From positions 137,453-201,452 of the forward strand of contig NZ_VLKO01000008.1 of assembly GCF_007830355.1 (NCBI RefSeq): DNA of 64,000 nt, in the 5' to 3' direction. The notes beneath the pieces are model-generated. The model ran no database searches. It saw only the letters and a program-made list of their open reading frames with translations, and was not told the DNA's origin. The DNA comes from Flavobacterium tiangeerense. Its GTDB lineage: Bacteria > Bacteroidota > Bacteroidia > Flavobacteriales > Flavobacteriaceae. This document shows, piece after piece, positions 36,156 through 45,549 of the stretch (position 1 is the first letter of the stretch; each line of letters begins with the position of its first letter). A program made the position numbers and the translations under genes.

Positions 36156-36932
36156 TTAGCTTAATTTATTGTTCAGTTTTCGAAGTTTAATCGCCGTTAA
36201 AACTTTCTTGGTATATAAAGGAAAGTCAGCATTTTGAATCCAACTAAAATAGCCTGGTTCTGTTTCTAACACCTTTTCTACTTTGACACCTTTATGTTTT
36301 CCAAAGGTAAAAATCTCTTCATTATCCTTGTCAAATGCTATCATTCCTGCAAAATCGGCAATTTTCTTGCGAGTTGTAAATTCAGACAACGATTTCATGT
36401 CATTTTCCAATTCTGGATAACGATCTAATTGCGCTTTTAAAATCTCATAAGTAGCCATCGTATCTGCTTCAGCTGAATGGGCATTTTCAAGATTTTTACC
36501 ACAATAAAACTTCAATGCAGCACTAAGTGTGCGCTCTTCCATTTTATGAAAAACAGTTTGAACATCAACTGAAACTCTATTTTTCATGTCAAAATCTACT
36601 CCTGCACGAAGTAATTCTTCGGCTAATAAAGGAATATCAAAACGATCTGAGTTAAATCCAGCTAAATCACTGTCCTTAATCATGTTGTACACCTGCGTTG
36701 CCAGCTCTTTAAAAGTTGGTTCATTAGCTACTTTTTCATCAGTAATTCCGTGAACCGCTGTAGTTTGTGCCGGAATAGGAATAGTAGGATTTACCAACCA
36801 CGTTTTGCTTTCCTTGTTCCCATTAGGAAAAACTTTGAATATTGATATTTCTACAATTCGGTCTTTTCCAATATCAATTCCAGTAGTTTCAAGATCGAAA
36901 AAGCAAATTGGTTTATTAAGTTTTAGTTCCAT
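36156..36932 (-). CDS. DEDDh-type 3'-5' exonuclease with C-terminal extension
   Basis: A 258-residue protein. ATG 36932 (MELKLNKPICFFDLETTG) is preferred over the upstream 16 codons. ExoI is FFDLETTG, ExoII is GFNSDRFDIPLL and ExoIII is HSAEADTMATYE, so all catalytic acids and the His are present. The C-terminal 75 residues (FTFGKHKGVKVEKVL) resemble the small module found in exodeoxyribonuclease X-like proteins. It trims 3' ends of DNA or RNA; no polymerase is attached. Single gene between two terminators. Confidence 0.9.
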   Translation of the reverse strand: MELKLNKPICFFDLETTGIDIGKDRIVEISIFKVFPNGNKESKTWLVNPTIPIPAQTTAVHGITDEKVANEPTFKELATQVYNMIKDSDLAGFNSDRFDIPLLAEELLRAGVDFDMKNRVSVDVQTVFHKMEERTLSAALKFYCGKNLENAHSAEADTMATYEILKAQLDRYPELENDMKSLSEFTTRKKIADFAGMIAFDKDNEEIFTFGKHKGVKVEKVLETEPGYFSWIQNADFPLYTKKVLTAIKLRKLNNKLS

Positions 36933-37014
36933 TTTTTGTTTTTGAATGTGACAAATATAAAAATTTGGAGTTAATTCCAAAGCTAAACAAAGACTAATAA
37001 AAGCAGAATAAAAA

Positions 37015-37055
37015 ATAAAACCCCTGATAGACTTTTATATCAATCAGGGGTTTAA
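37015..37055 (-). terminator. Terminator after the E2 gene
   Basis: AAACCCCTGAT pairs with ATCAGGGGTTT (about 37018-37028 and 37043-37053), with A/T tracts on both sides. Confidence 0.9.
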
Positions 37056-37071
37056 ATATGATTTAAGTAAT

Positions 37072-38379
37072 TTAAACAGCTCTATCAGCATCAAAAGCCT
37101 CTAAATATTCAGCTACACGTTTTACGAAACTACCTCCTAATGCACCATCAACTACTCTATGATCATAGCTGTGTGATAAGAACATTTTTTGACGAATTCC
37201 TATAAAGTCTCCTTCAGGGGTTTCAATAACAGCAGGTACTTTACGAATAGCTCCAAGGGCAAGAATACCTACTTGTGGCTGGTTTATAATTGGCGTACCA
37301 AAAACACTTCCAAAAGTCCCAACATTAGTAACCGTATAGGTTCCTCCTTGAGTATCATCTGGTTTTAATTTACCCATTTTTGCACGGTTCCCTAAATCGT
37401 TTACCGCTTTTGCCATTCCTACTAAATTCAACTGGTCAGCATTTTTAATAACAGGAACAATTAAGTTACCGTTTGGTAATGCAGCCGCCATTCCTAGATT
37501 AATATTTTTCTTCTTGATGATATAATCGCCATCAACAGAAATATTCATACCTGGAAAATCTTTTAAAGCTTTGGCTACAGCCTCCATAAATATAGGAGTA
37601 TAAGTAAGCTTTTCACCCTCGCGTTTTTCAAATACGTTTTTATTTTTCTCTCTCCATTTTACAATATTCGTAACATCCACCTCTATAAAAGATTGTACAT
37701 GCGCTGATGTTTGAACTGAAGCTACCATATAACCCGAAATTAACTTTCGCATACGATCCATTTCTATCACTTCATCACCACCGTTTACAGAAACTGGCAC
37801 CGCTTTTTGAGCTACAGGCACCGCAGCAGGAATAACTTTCTCTACAACTGGGGCAGGTGTAGCAACTACTGACTGGTTTCCTCTATTTTTCACATACTCA
37901 AGGATATCATTTTTAGTAACTCTACCTTCTTTTCCAGTACCTGTAATAGATTCAAGCTCAACGAGAGAAACACCTTCTTCTTTTGCAATATTTTTAACAA
38001 GCGGCGATAAGAATTTTTCTGAATTAGAAAAATCTACTGGCGCAGCAATGGTATTTTTCACAGCCTCAACTTCTTTTTCAATTGAAGTAGCTGCCACAGG
38101 TGTAGCAACTGCTGCTTCAGTACTTCCACCATCAGTACCTTCTGTTTCAATGATTGCAATGGTTTGACCTACTTGTACTAAATCATCTTTTCCAAAAAGT
38201 TGTTCTACAAGAACTCCTGAAACCTCACTTGGTACCTCACTATCTACTTTATCAGTAGCAATCTCTAGTACCGCTTCATCAGCTTCAATCTTGTCTCCAA
38301 CTTCTTTTAACCAGTTGGTAATAGTTGCTTCTGCAACGCTTTCTCCCATTTTTGGAAGTTTTAATTCATATCTTGCCAT
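37072..38379 (-). CDS. 2-oxoacid dehydrogenase E2 (lipoyl acyltransferase)
   Basis: A 435-residue E2 subunit. An N-terminal lipoyl domain carries Lys in EIATDKVDSEVPS near residue 43. The E3-binding domain is at about 125-163 (LSPLVKNIAKEEGVSLVELE). The acyltransferase domain ends with the catalytic SHSYDHRVVDGALGG. The sequence fits branched-chain or pyruvate/2-oxoglutarate E2 enzymes; no E1 or E3 gene is adjacent, so the complex cannot be named from context. The Ala/Val/Pro-rich linkers between domains are typical. Confidence 0.92.
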   Translation of the reverse strand: MARYELKLPKMGESVAEATITNWLKEVGDKIEADEAVLEIATDKVDSEVPSEVSGVLVEQLFGKDDLVQVGQTIAIIETEGTDGGSTEAAVATPVAATSIEKEVEAVKNTIAAPVDFSNSEKFLSPLVKNIAKEEGVSLVELESITGTGKEGRVTKNDILEYVKNRGNQSVVATPAPVVEKVIPAAVPVAQKAVPVSVNGGDEVIEMDRMRKLISGYMVASVQTSAHVQSFIEVDVTNIVKWREKNKNVFEKREGEKLTYTPIFMEAVAKALKDFPGMNISVDGDYIIKKKNINLGMAAALPNGNLIVPVIKNADQLNLVGMAKAVNDLGNRAKMGKLKPDDTQGGTYTVTNVGTFGSVFGTPIINQPQVGILALGAIRKVPAVIETPEGDFIGIRQKMFLSHSYDHRVVDGALGGSFVKRVAEYLEAFDADRAV

Positions 38380-38463
38380 ATTATTAACCTAAAAGGTGAT
38401 ATTGATTTTCAGTTTGCGAAATTACTAAATATTTCAAATATAAATTACATTAAATATAATTTT

Positions 38464-39675
38464 TTACGTCATTTTAACTACCTCACCACGTGATGTACTA
38501 TTATTACTTCCTATTAAAAAATCGGTAGCTTTTGGCTTAATTTTAAAAGTTATTCGTTGGTTAAATCCCTCTTTCTTTGCAGATTCCTGAATAGCGATAC
38601 AATCCTTAAATGATATAAATTCATTGTCAAGAATAATTTCAACATTAGTTTCCTCTTTCACTATTGACGAAAGTAGCATTTTTTCTGTTTTTAAATCATG
38701 AAATTTTACTTTTTTTTGTAACGAGCGTTCCATTTTTTGAAGTAAACTTTGATCATTGGAAAACAAAATATATTTCGGAGAAATTATCTTTTTTGTTTTC
38801 TGGAATAATGAATTGCCTTGAATAGTCTTGTATATTGTAAATAGAGAAACCCCTATTTTCATAAAAAAAGCAAACAAAAGTTCGTTAATTTTAAACTTAG
38901 ATTTCGAAGCGCTGAAGTGTTTTTTGTAAAAAAAGTGCATCGCCTCTGAAAATCGCCTCATATACAAGCCATCTTTATGAGTACTTTCTCCTTTATAATG
39001 AATAACAGTAGTTACACCAAAGTAATAATTATTATACCCCCCTTTTAGCGCCATGTAAGACAAATCAATATCATCAGAATACATAAAACAAGCTTCGTCA
39101 AATCCACCTAATTCTAGGTACAACTTTCGTTTTAAAAGCATAAAAGCACCGACTAAAACATCCACTTTACCAGTTTCCTCCTCCTGTAAATGATTTGCAT
39201 AATACTTGCCTAAGATTTTAGATTTAGGAAAAAGTTTATAGAGACCCGCAATCTTTGTAAAAGCCACAAAAGGAGTGGGAACTCCGCGCTTACTCTCTGG
39301 AAGAAAACCACCAGAACCATCAATTAGCTTGCAACCTACAATACCTAATTTGTCTTGCGTTTTAGCAAATTCTAGAATTTTTAAAAAAGTATCTTCAGCC
39401 ACAACCGTGTCTGGATTTAGAATACAAACATACTCTCCCGAGGCTTGGTCGACACCTATATTATTCCCTTTGGGGAAACCTTCATTCGATTTGTTTTGAA
39501 TTAACTTTACCGTTGAAAATCGTTGCAATACCATTGCACAACTATCATCGACAGAATTATTATCAACCACAATTATCTCGGCATCAATACCTTCAATTGC
39601 TTTTTGAACACTGATTAAACAAAGCTCTAGAAAGTACCGAACATTGTAATTAAGAATAATAACAGATAGTAACAT
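38464..39675 (-). CDS. Family 2 glycosyltransferase
   Basis: A 403-residue GT-A protein. I chose ATG 39675 (MLLSVIILNYNVRYFLELCL) over the upstream 34 codons. The UDP-sugar site shows VVDNNSVDDS and the metal-binding CILNPDTVV. An inserted hydrophobic region near residues 265-285 may tether it to the membrane. The C-terminal 100 residues (from about LFSNDQSLLQK) match no domain I know. The sugar and acceptor are unknown. Confidence 0.88.
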   Translation of the reverse strand: MLLSVIILNYNVRYFLELCLISVQKAIEGIDAEIIVVDNNSVDDSCAMVLQRFSTVKLIQNKSNEGFPKGNNIGVDQASGEYVCILNPDTVVAEDTFLKILEFAKTQDKLGIVGCKLIDGSGGFLPESKRGVPTPFVAFTKIAGLYKLFPKSKILGKYYANHLQEEETGKVDVLVGAFMLLKRKLYLELGGFDEACFMYSDDIDLSYMALKGGYNNYYFGVTTVIHYKGESTHKDGLYMRRFSEAMHFFYKKHFSASKSKFKINELLFAFFMKIGVSLFTIYKTIQGNSLFQKTKKIISPKYILFSNDQSLLQKMERSLQKKVKFHDLKTEKMLLSSIVKEETNVEIILDNEFISFKDCIAIQESAKKEGFNQRITFKIKPKATDFLIGSNNSTSRGEVVKMT

Positions 39676-39805
39676 GTGACAAATGTACAGAGAAAAACAA
39701 ATAATAGAAACTTGAATATTATTTATCAATATTGCTAGTATAAAATTTGACGACAAAAAACATATTTTGTGTAACAAAAACCATTAACTCTCCACTAACG
39801 TAATT

Positions 39806-40309
39806 ATGAGTGAAAAACTAGAACAGACTTTTGTGCAACTTTTGCAAGAAAACCAGAATATAATCCACAAGATTTGTAGGTTGTATACTAATGGTGAAGA
39901 TGCGCATAAAGATTTGTTCCAAGAAATTACGATTCAGTTATGGAAAGCTTTCCCTAAATTTAGAGGAGACAGCAAATTTTCTACTTGGGCTTATCGCGTG
40001 GCCTTAAACACAGCAATCACTTTATATCGAAAAACAAAACGTTCTATAAGTACTGTGGAGTTTGAAGGCAGACAACATTTTCTTAATGATGTAGAATATG
40101 ATTATGAAGAGGAAGAACAATTAAAATTAATGTACAAAGCGGTTTATCAATTGAATGATATTGAAAAAGCATTGATCTTCATGTATCTTGAAGACAAAGA
40201 CTACCAAGAAATATCTGAAACATTGGGAATTAGCGAAGTTAACGCAAGAGTAAAAATGAATAGAATAAAAGGTAAATTAAAAAAAATATTAAATCCATTA
40301 GAAGCATGA
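39806..40309 (+). CDS. ECF RNA polymerase sigma factor
   Basis: A 167-residue sigma-70 family factor. Region 2 is at about 20-85 (LYTNGEDAHKDLFQEITIQLWKAF, FSTWAYRVALNTAI). Region 4 is near 115-160 (LNDIEKALIFMYLEDKDYQEISETLGIS). It overlaps by four bases the membrane protein that follows, which is the common layout for a sigma factor and its anti-sigma partner. The regulon is unknown. Confidence 0.93.
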   Translation: MSEKLEQTFVQLLQENQNIIHKICRLYTNGEDAHKDLFQEITIQLWKAFPKFRGDSKFSTWAYRVALNTAITLYRKTKRSISTVEFEGRQHFLNDVEYDYEEEEQLKLMYKAVYQLNDIEKALIFMYLEDKDYQEISETLGISEVNARVKMNRIKGKLKKILNPLEA

Positions 40310-40914
40310 AAGAACTGGATTTACTCAAAAAAGACTGGCAAAAAGAAGGAAATACTTTTGAACAAGTCTCTACAAACGACATTTATGTGATGATTCATAA
40401 AAAATCATCTTCATTAGTGAAGTGGATACTAATTGTTAGCATTTTAGAATTTTTGATTTTAAATGGGATATCTATTTTTATCAGTAGCAAAGAATATGAT
40501 GCTTTTGTAATTGCACACCCCATAATAAAAACTCTAGAAATCATTAATTACGTTGTGATTTTTGGTTTTATAATCCTATTCTACAAAAATTACAAATCCA
40601 TTTCAACTTTAAATTCGGCCAAAGATTTAATTAAAAAGATATTAAAAACAAGAAAAGTAGTTACGTACTACATTTTTTGGAATATCATTTTTGGTGGACT
40701 AACAGGTACTTACGTTGGCTTGCAAGGTTTCAATGAAGGCATGAAAGACGCAAACACAAATGCGGACGTTTTAGACACCTCAAATATTATGGTGGTACTT
40801 GTTTTTGGATTATTTTTAATGGGCTTTATTTGGTGCTTTTATAAGTTAGTTTATGGTACTTTCTTATCCAGACTGAGCAAAAATTACAATGAATTAAAAA
40901 AAATTGACTTGTAA
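40306..40914 (+). CDS. Membrane protein, probable anti-sigma partner
   Basis: A 202-residue protein. A cytoplasmic N-terminal part (MKELDLLKKDWQKEGNTFEQV) is followed by four hydrophobic segments near residues 37-55, 78-95, 117-134 and 160-178. It overlaps the ECF sigma gene (ATGA), so it is most likely its membrane anti-sigma factor or a co-regulated sensor. No zinc-binding anti-sigma motif is seen, so this assignment rests on position. Confidence 0.75.
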   Translation: MKELDLLKKDWQKEGNTFEQVSTNDIYVMIHKKSSSLVKWILIVSILEFLILNGISIFISSKEYDAFVIAHPIIKTLEIINYVVIFGFIILFYKNYKSISTLNSAKDLIKKILKTRKVVTYYIFWNIIFGGLTGTYVGLQGFNEGMKDANTNADVLDTSNIMVVLVFGLFLMGFIWCFYKLVYGTFLSRLSKNYNELKKIDL

Positions 40915-41038
40915 AAAAAATCAAATTACAATCTGAATTTATCAACTATAATATAAAACAGAAACAATACAAGCAAATTTTACTTGCTTGACCTTCAATT
41001 AAACAATTATTTATAAAACAATACATACACAACTATTG

Positions 41039-41066
41039 TTTGTATTTTTGTAATGGACTATATTTG
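41039..41066 (+). promoter_or_regulatory. Promoter of thrS-infC-rpmI-rplT
   Basis: TTTG at 41039-41042 and TATATTTG at 41059-41066, 16 bases apart, match the Bacteroidota -33/-7 pattern. The transcript would start near 41073, 14 bases before the thrS ATG. Confidence 0.7.
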
Positions 41067-41086
41067 CATTCTTAAAATAACAAACA

Positions 41087-43033
41087 ATGATTAAGATTAC
41101 TTTACCCGATGGGTCAGTTAGAGAGTTTGCTCCAGGAGCAACTCCAATGGATGTTGCAAAAAGCATCAGTGAAGGATTTGCCAGAAATGTAATTTCGGCT
41201 TCTTTTAATGGTACTACAATTGAAACAACAACCCCACTAACCACGGATGGTAGCCTTACATTATTTACTTGGAATGACGCCGATGGTAAAAAAGCATTTT
41301 GGCATTCTACTTCACACGTAATGGCGCAAGTTCTTGAGGAAATGTACCCTGGAATTAAATTAACGTTAGGACCCGCAATCTCAAATGGATTTTACTATGA
41401 TGTAGATTTTGAAGATCATAAAATCACAGATGCTGATTTCAAAAAAATTGAAGACCGTGTTCTTGAAATTTCAAGAGGAAAACACGAATTTAAATTGCGT
41501 CCCGTTTCTAAGGCAGATGCTTTAGAATTATACAAAGACAACGTTTACAAAACAGAGTTGATTACTAATCTTGAAGATGGTACAATTACGTTTTGTGATC
41601 ACGATACCTTTACTGATTTGTGCCGTGGTGGTCATATTCCTAACACAGGAATAATCAAGGCAATGAAAGTAATGAGCGTTGCTGGTGCATACTGGCGTGG
41701 AGACGAGAAAAACAAACAATTGACTCGCGTTTACGGAACATCGTTCCCAAAACAAAAAGAATTAACTGAATATCTAGAATTATTAGAAGAAGCAAAACGT
41801 CGTGACCACAGAAAACTTGGAAAAGAACTTGAGTTATTTGCCTTTTCACAGAAAGTGGGTGCTGGATTGCCATTGTGGCTACCTAAAGGCGCGGCTTTGA
41901 GAGATCGATTGGAGCAGTTTTTGAAAAAAGCCCAGAAAAAAGCAGGTTACGAGCAAGTTGTGACTCCGCATATTGGTCAAAAAGAATTGTATGTAACGTC
42001 AGGTCATTATGCAAAATATGGAGCTGATAGCTTTCAACCAATTAACACACCAGCTGAAGGCGAAGAGTTTTTATTGAAACCGATGAACTGTCCGCATCAC
42101 TGCGAAATATACAATGTTCGTCCGTGGTCATACAAAGACTTACCAAAACGTTATGCTGAATTTGGAACTGTATATCGTTACGAACAAAGTGGAGAATTAC
42201 ATGGTTTAACTCGCGTAAGAGGTTTTACTCAAGATGATGCTCACATTTTTTGTACACCAGAGCAATTAGACGAAGAATTCAAAAAAGTAATTGACTTAGT
42301 ACTTTATGTATTTGGTTCATTAGGATTTGAAAACTTTACAGCCCAAATTTCGTTAAGAGATAAGGAAAATAGAGACAAATACATTGGTACCGATGAAAAT
42401 TGGGAAAAAGCAGAAAATGCAATCATCAATGCTGCTGCAGATAAAGGTTTAAACACTGTAGTAGAATATGGTGAAGCTGCTTTTTACGGTCCAAAGTTAG
42501 ATTTCATGGTTAAAGATGCCCTTGGAAGACAATGGCAATTAGGAACTATACAAGTAGACTACAACCTACCAGAACGTTTTGATTTAACCTATAAAGGATC
42601 TGATAATGAATTACACCGTCCGGTAATGATTCACAGAGCACCTTTTGGTTCTATGGAGCGTTTCATTGCGATATTGCTAGAACACACAGCAGGAAATTTC
42701 CCGCTTTGGCTTATGCCAGAACAGGCTATAATATTGTCATTGAGCGAGAAATATGAAATATATGCGAAAAAAGTTTTAGATTTGCTAGAAAATCACGAAA
42801 TTCGCGCCCTAATTGACAATAGAAATGAAACTATTGGAAAGAAAATTAGAGATGCCGAAATGCAAAAAACACCGTTTATGTTGATTGTAGGTGAGGAAGA
42901 AGAGAAAAACGGGACCATTTCTATACGCCGTCACGGCCAAGAAGGAAAAGGAAATGTAACTGTTACAATAGAAGAATTTGCAGCTATTGTAAACGAAGAA
43001 ATTAGCAAAACATTGAAAGTATTTACAGTTTAA
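41087..43033 (+). CDS. thrS: Threonyl-tRNA synthetase
   Basis: A 648-residue class II synthetase. TGS domain at about 1-60, editing domain with [11 protein letters not shown] and the CRGGH metal site, catalytic domain with [36 protein letters not shown] and [10 protein letters not shown], and an anticodon-binding domain from about residue 545. Start, length and domains are standard. It heads the thrS-infC-rpmI-rplT cluster. Confidence 0.98.
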   Translation: MIKITLPDGSVREFAPGATPMDVAKSISEGFARNVISASFNGTTIETTTPLTTDGSLTLFTWNDADGKKAFWHSTSHVMAQVLEEMYPGIKLTLGPAISNGFYYDVDFEDHKITDADFKKIEDRVLEISRGKHEFKLRPVSKADALELYKDNVYKTELITNLEDGTITFCDHDTFTDLCRGGHIPNTGIIKAMKVMSVAGAYWRGDEKNKQLTRVYGTSFPKQKELTEYLELLEEAKRRDHRKLGKELELFAFSQKVGAGLPLWLPKGAALRDRLEQFLKKAQKKAGYEQVVTPHIGQKELYVTSGHYAKYGADSFQPINTPAEGEEFLLKPMNCPHHCEIYNVRPWSYKDLPKRYAEFGTVYRYEQSGELHGLTRVRGFTQDDAHIFCTPEQLDEEFKKVIDLVLYVFGSLGFENFTAQISLRDKENRDKYIGTDENWEKAENAIINAAADKGLNTVVEYGEAAFYGPKLDFMVKDALGRQWQLGTIQVDYNLPERFDLTYKGSDNELHRPVMIHRAPFGSMERFIAILLEHTAGNFPLWLMPEQAIILSLSEKYEIYAKKVLDLLENHEIRALIDNRNETIGKKIRDAEMQKTPFMLIVGEEEEKNGTISIRRHGQEGKGNVTVTIEEFAAIVNEEISKTLKVFTV

Positions 43034-43049
43034 CTTAAATTATAAAGTC

Positions 43050-43607
43050 ATAGCAATAAGAAGCAACAGAGGTTACCAACCTCGCGTAGAAAAAAAAGAT
43101 GCCCACAGGATAAATAACCTTATTCGTGGTGTACAAGAAGTAAGGCTTGTAGGTGAAAACATCGAGCCAGGTGTTTTTAAACTTGCAGAAGCCCTGAGGT
43201 TAGCAGATCAGTTTGAATTGGATTTAGTTGAAATTTCTCCAAACGCTGAACCACCGGTTTGTAAAATCATGGATTACAAGAAATTTGTTTACGAACAAAA
43301 GAAACGTGATAAGGTTTTAAAAGCGAAATCTACACAAGTTGTTGTGAAAGAAATTCGTTTTGGTCCTCAAACTGATGAGCATGATTATGAATTTAAAAGA
43401 AAAAACGCAGAAAAATTCTTAAAAGAAGGCGCAAAGCTGAAAGCATTTGTATTCTTTAAAGGGCGTTCAATTATTTACAAAGATCAAGGTCAGATTTTAT
43501 TATTAAGACTGGCAACAGATCTTGAAGAATTTGGGAAAGTAGAGGCTATGCCTGTTCTTGAAGGAAAAAGAATGATCATGTTTATTGCTCCTAAGAAGAA
43601 AAAATAA
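43050..43607 (+). CDS. infC: Translation initiation factor IF-3, AUA start
   Basis: A 185-residue IF-3 that stops 30S subunits from pairing early and proofreads start codons. The frame continues upstream of the first ATG/TTG as [20 protein letters not shown], the expected N-terminus, directly preceded by ATA 43050. No ATG, GTG or TTG occurs there before the natural N-terminus, so initiation is at AUA. IF-3 genes often use rare starts because IF-3 itself discriminates against them, which gives autoregulation. It follows thrS by 16 bases. All known IF-3 blocks (VREI-type strand [23 protein letters not shown]) are present. Confidence 0.92.
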   Translation: MAIRSNRGYQPRVEKKDAHRINNLIRGVQEVRLVGENIEPGVFKLAEALRLADQFELDLVEISPNAEPPVCKIMDYKKFVYEQKKRDKVLKAKSTQVVVKEIRFGPQTDEHDYEFKRKNAEKFLKEGAKLKAFVFFKGRSIIYKDQGQILLLRLATDLEEFGKVEAMPVLEGKRMIMFIAPKKKK

Positions 43608-43609
43608 GT

Positions 43610-43664
43610 CTTAAAGTCAAAAGTCTTAAAGTCAAAAGTATTCAGCTTTCGACTTTAAGACTTT
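43610..43664 (+). repeat. Inverted repeat between infC and rpmI
   Basis: AAAGTCTTAAAGTC (43620-43633) is the exact complement of GACTTTAAGACTTT (43651-43664), with a 17-base loop. GTCTTAAAGTCAAAA is also repeated in tandem just before. No T-run follows, so it is not a classic terminator. Confidence 0.8.
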
Positions 43665-43723
43665 AAAGACTTTACTACTATATAAGATAAGTAAGTAAGA
43701 ATAAATTAAAACACTAGGAAAAA

Positions 43724-43921
43724 ATGCCTAAAATGAAAACCAAATCTAGCGCCAAGAAACGTTTTAAAGTTACTGGTTCTGGAAAGATTAAAAGAAAGCA
43801 TGCTTTTAAAAGTCACATCTTGACTAAAAAATCTAAAAAACGTAAATTAGCTTTGACACATTCAGCGTTAGTTCACAAAACAGATATGAAAAGCATCAAA
43901 CAACAATTAAGAATTATCTAA
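43724..43921 (+). CDS. rpmI: 50S ribosomal protein L35
   Basis: A 65-residue basic protein, [24 protein letters not shown], with normal length. It sits between two hairpins, in the infC-rpmI-rplT order. Confidence 0.97.
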   Translation: MPKMKTKSSAKKRFKVTGSGKIKRKHAFKSHILTKKSKKRKLALTHSALVHKTDMKSIKQQLRII

Positions 43922-43938
43922 TAAGTCCAAAGTTAGAA

Positions 43939-43991
43939 AGTCTTAAAGTCAAAAGTTCACACTTTCGACATTCGACTTTTGACATTTGACT
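43939..43991 (+). repeat. Inverted repeat between rpmI and rplT
   Basis: AGTCTTAAAGTCAAAAGT (43939-43956) pairs, with a few mismatches, with ACTTTTGACATTTGACT (43975-43991). The arms resemble the hairpin before rpmI, so rpmI is bracketed by related structures. Confidence 0.75.
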
Positions 43992-44095
43992 AAAGATTTC
44001 TTTAGGTTAAAACAATTTAAAATAACCTTGGAGTATGGCTTTTAAGTTCCTTTGATTCAATTCAGGACGCCTGCTACAAAAAAAACAATAAAATT

Positions 44096-44440
44096 ATGCC
44101 AAGATCGGTAAATTCAGTTGCTAAAAGAGCAAGAAGAAAAAAAATAATGAAGCAAGCCAAAGGTTTCTTTGGTAGACGTAAAAACGTTTGGACAGTTGCT
44201 AAGAATGCGGTAGAGAAAGCAATGTGCTACGCTTACCGTGATAGAAAAGTGAACAAAAGAAATTTCCGTTCTTTATGGATTCAACGTATCAACGCTGGAG
44301 CTAGATTAGAAGGAATGTCTTATTCACAATTCATGGGTAAAGTTAAAGCTAACGGAATCGAATTGAACCGTAAAGTTCTTGCAGATTTAGCTATGAACCA
44401 CCCAGAAGCTTTCAAAGCAGTACTTAATAAAGTAAAATAA
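44096..44440 (+). CDS. rplT: 50S ribosomal protein L20
   Basis: A 114-residue protein, [19 protein letters not shown], with normal length and the FFGRRKNVW and [13 protein letters not shown] segments. The 174 bases before it hold the inverted repeat and a relatively GC-rich stretch at 44025-44075 that could be a leader. In many bacteria L20 represses this operon; no known L20 site is identified here. Confidence 0.97.
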   Translation: MPRSVNSVAKRARRKKIMKQAKGFFGRRKNVWTVAKNAVEKAMCYAYRDRKVNKRNFRSLWIQRINAGARLEGMSYSQFMGKVKANGIELNRKVLADLAMNHPEAFKAVLNKVK

Positions 44441-44477
44441 ACGTTTTATAAACTCAATTTAGATTACTTACTTATAA

Positions 44478-44510
44478 AAAAAACCTCAATCAATGATTGA
44501 GGTTTTTTTG
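44478..44510. terminator. Terminator of the rplT operon (bidirectional)
   Basis: AAACCTCAATCA (44481-44492) pairs with TGATTGAGGTTT (44494-44505) with A-run and T-run flanks. The convergent gene at 44525-45193 ends close to it. Confidence 0.85.
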
Positions 44511-44524
44511 TATAACTTATTATA

Positions 44525-45193
44525 CTATTCTTTAATGAGGATTATTGTGGCTTTAAAACCAGTTCCTAAGTTCCATTGACTTGCGGATATCAAAGCCCCT
44601 TTATCATCATAGACTTTAAATTCTGCCGTGTTTGGCCCAGAACTTCCTTGATTTAATGCTACAAAATCAATTTTATTAAAACCTTTTTCTAAAACTATTT
44701 CAAAGCCTTTAAAATTACTATCTAAATTCACTTGGTTTTGAATGACTTTATCATTTAGAAAAACTCGTATTAAATCACCATCAACATACGCAGCATCACG
44801 ATACATAATCTTTGCCGAGACAGAGCCTGTGGTGTAGTTCCCTAAGTTTTGATTTCTTCGATATACAATCCCTTCTGGATTATCTTCTTTCTTATTCAAT
44901 TTATCTCTGTAGACATCTCCCGGGTTTATAAACTCGCTTGTTGGTATCATCGAAATAGGCTTTAATGGCTTCGTTTCGGGAATACTTGTCAGATTTGGGT
45001 TTGTTACGGGTGGTTTAACATTCGGCTTAGGCGAATTGATAGGAGGAATATCAATTTTAGGAGGAATTGTTTTCTTTATCTTTGGGGCGTTATTTTTAGG
45101 CGGAATTGCTTTGAACTTGGAATTAAATTCACTCTGAGCAAAACCACTGTAAAATGAACCAATTAGTATCATTGTAAATAAAATCCTTTTCAT
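44525..45193 (-). CDS. Conserved exported Pro-rich protein
   Basis: A 222-residue exported protein I do not recognise. ATG 45193 (MKRILFTMILIGSFYSGFAQ) gives a normal signal peptide and is chosen over MIAPQI upstream. A Pro/Lys-rich linker (residues about 30-75) leads to a compact C-terminal beta domain (SVSAKIMYRDAAYVDGDLIRVFLND, then VLEKGFNKIDFVALNQG), typical of Ig- or jelly-roll-like ligand modules. It is convergent with rplT. Confidence 0.8.
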   Translation of the reverse strand: MKRILFTMILIGSFYSGFAQSEFNSKFKAIPPKNNAPKIKKTIPPKIDIPPINSPKPNVKPPVTNPNLTSIPETKPLKPISMIPTSEFINPGDVYRDKLNKKEDNPEGIVYRRNQNLGNYTTGSVSAKIMYRDAAYVDGDLIRVFLNDKVIQNQVNLDSNFKGFEIVLEKGFNKIDFVALNQGSSGPNTAEFKVYDDKGALISASQWNLGTGFKATIILIKE

Positions 45194-45520
45194 AATTTGT
45201 GGTGCAATCATTATAAGTTCTATTAAGTTTTAAAAATAGGAAACCATACTTTTAAATTCAAAAACCAAGCCAATTTTTAACTTTCATTTATAACTCTAGA
45301 TAGATCCAAATAGTATTTTGCCACACTTTTAATTTTAATCTATTGAAGAAAATCATGCCTAGAACTATTATTACAATTGTTTTAAAATATTTTTCAAAAT
45401 ATCAAGACCAAAGTGCTATGAAAATGAATTACACGAGGCACGTCAAATGTTTTTTTCATGAATTGAAACGAATGATCACAAAAAAAATGTTACAAGAAAT
45501 CATAATATGGCTTTAAATAA
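45194..45520. other. Intergenic region upstream of the CLC gene
   Basis: About 330 bases that I cannot assign. A 53-codon plus-strand ORF starting ATG 45356 has no coding support. I looked for a fluoride riboswitch ahead of the CLC-F-like gene and saw none. Confidence 0.45.
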
Positions 45521-45528
45521 TACTTTTG
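45521..45528 (+). promoter_or_regulatory. -7 box for the CLC gene
   Basis: TACTTTTG, an exact TAnnTTTG match, 21 bases upstream of the ATG at 45550. Confidence 0.5.
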
Positions 45529-45549
45529 TAAGCTGTAACTCTTAAACAG

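Noticed and set aside
43218..43607. Short IF-3 starting at TTG 43218
   Set aside because: It would lose the whole N-terminal domain. The conserved upstream residues show that the gene starts at 43050.
45356..45517. 53-codon plus-strand ORF upstream of the CLC gene
   Set aside because: Composition matches AT-rich spacer DNA, no recognisable domain or signal, and the -7 box of the CLC gene lies directly after it. No support for coding.
45212..45549. Fluoride riboswitch ahead of the CLC-F-like gene
   Set aside because: No matching conserved blocks are visible; kept only as a computational check.
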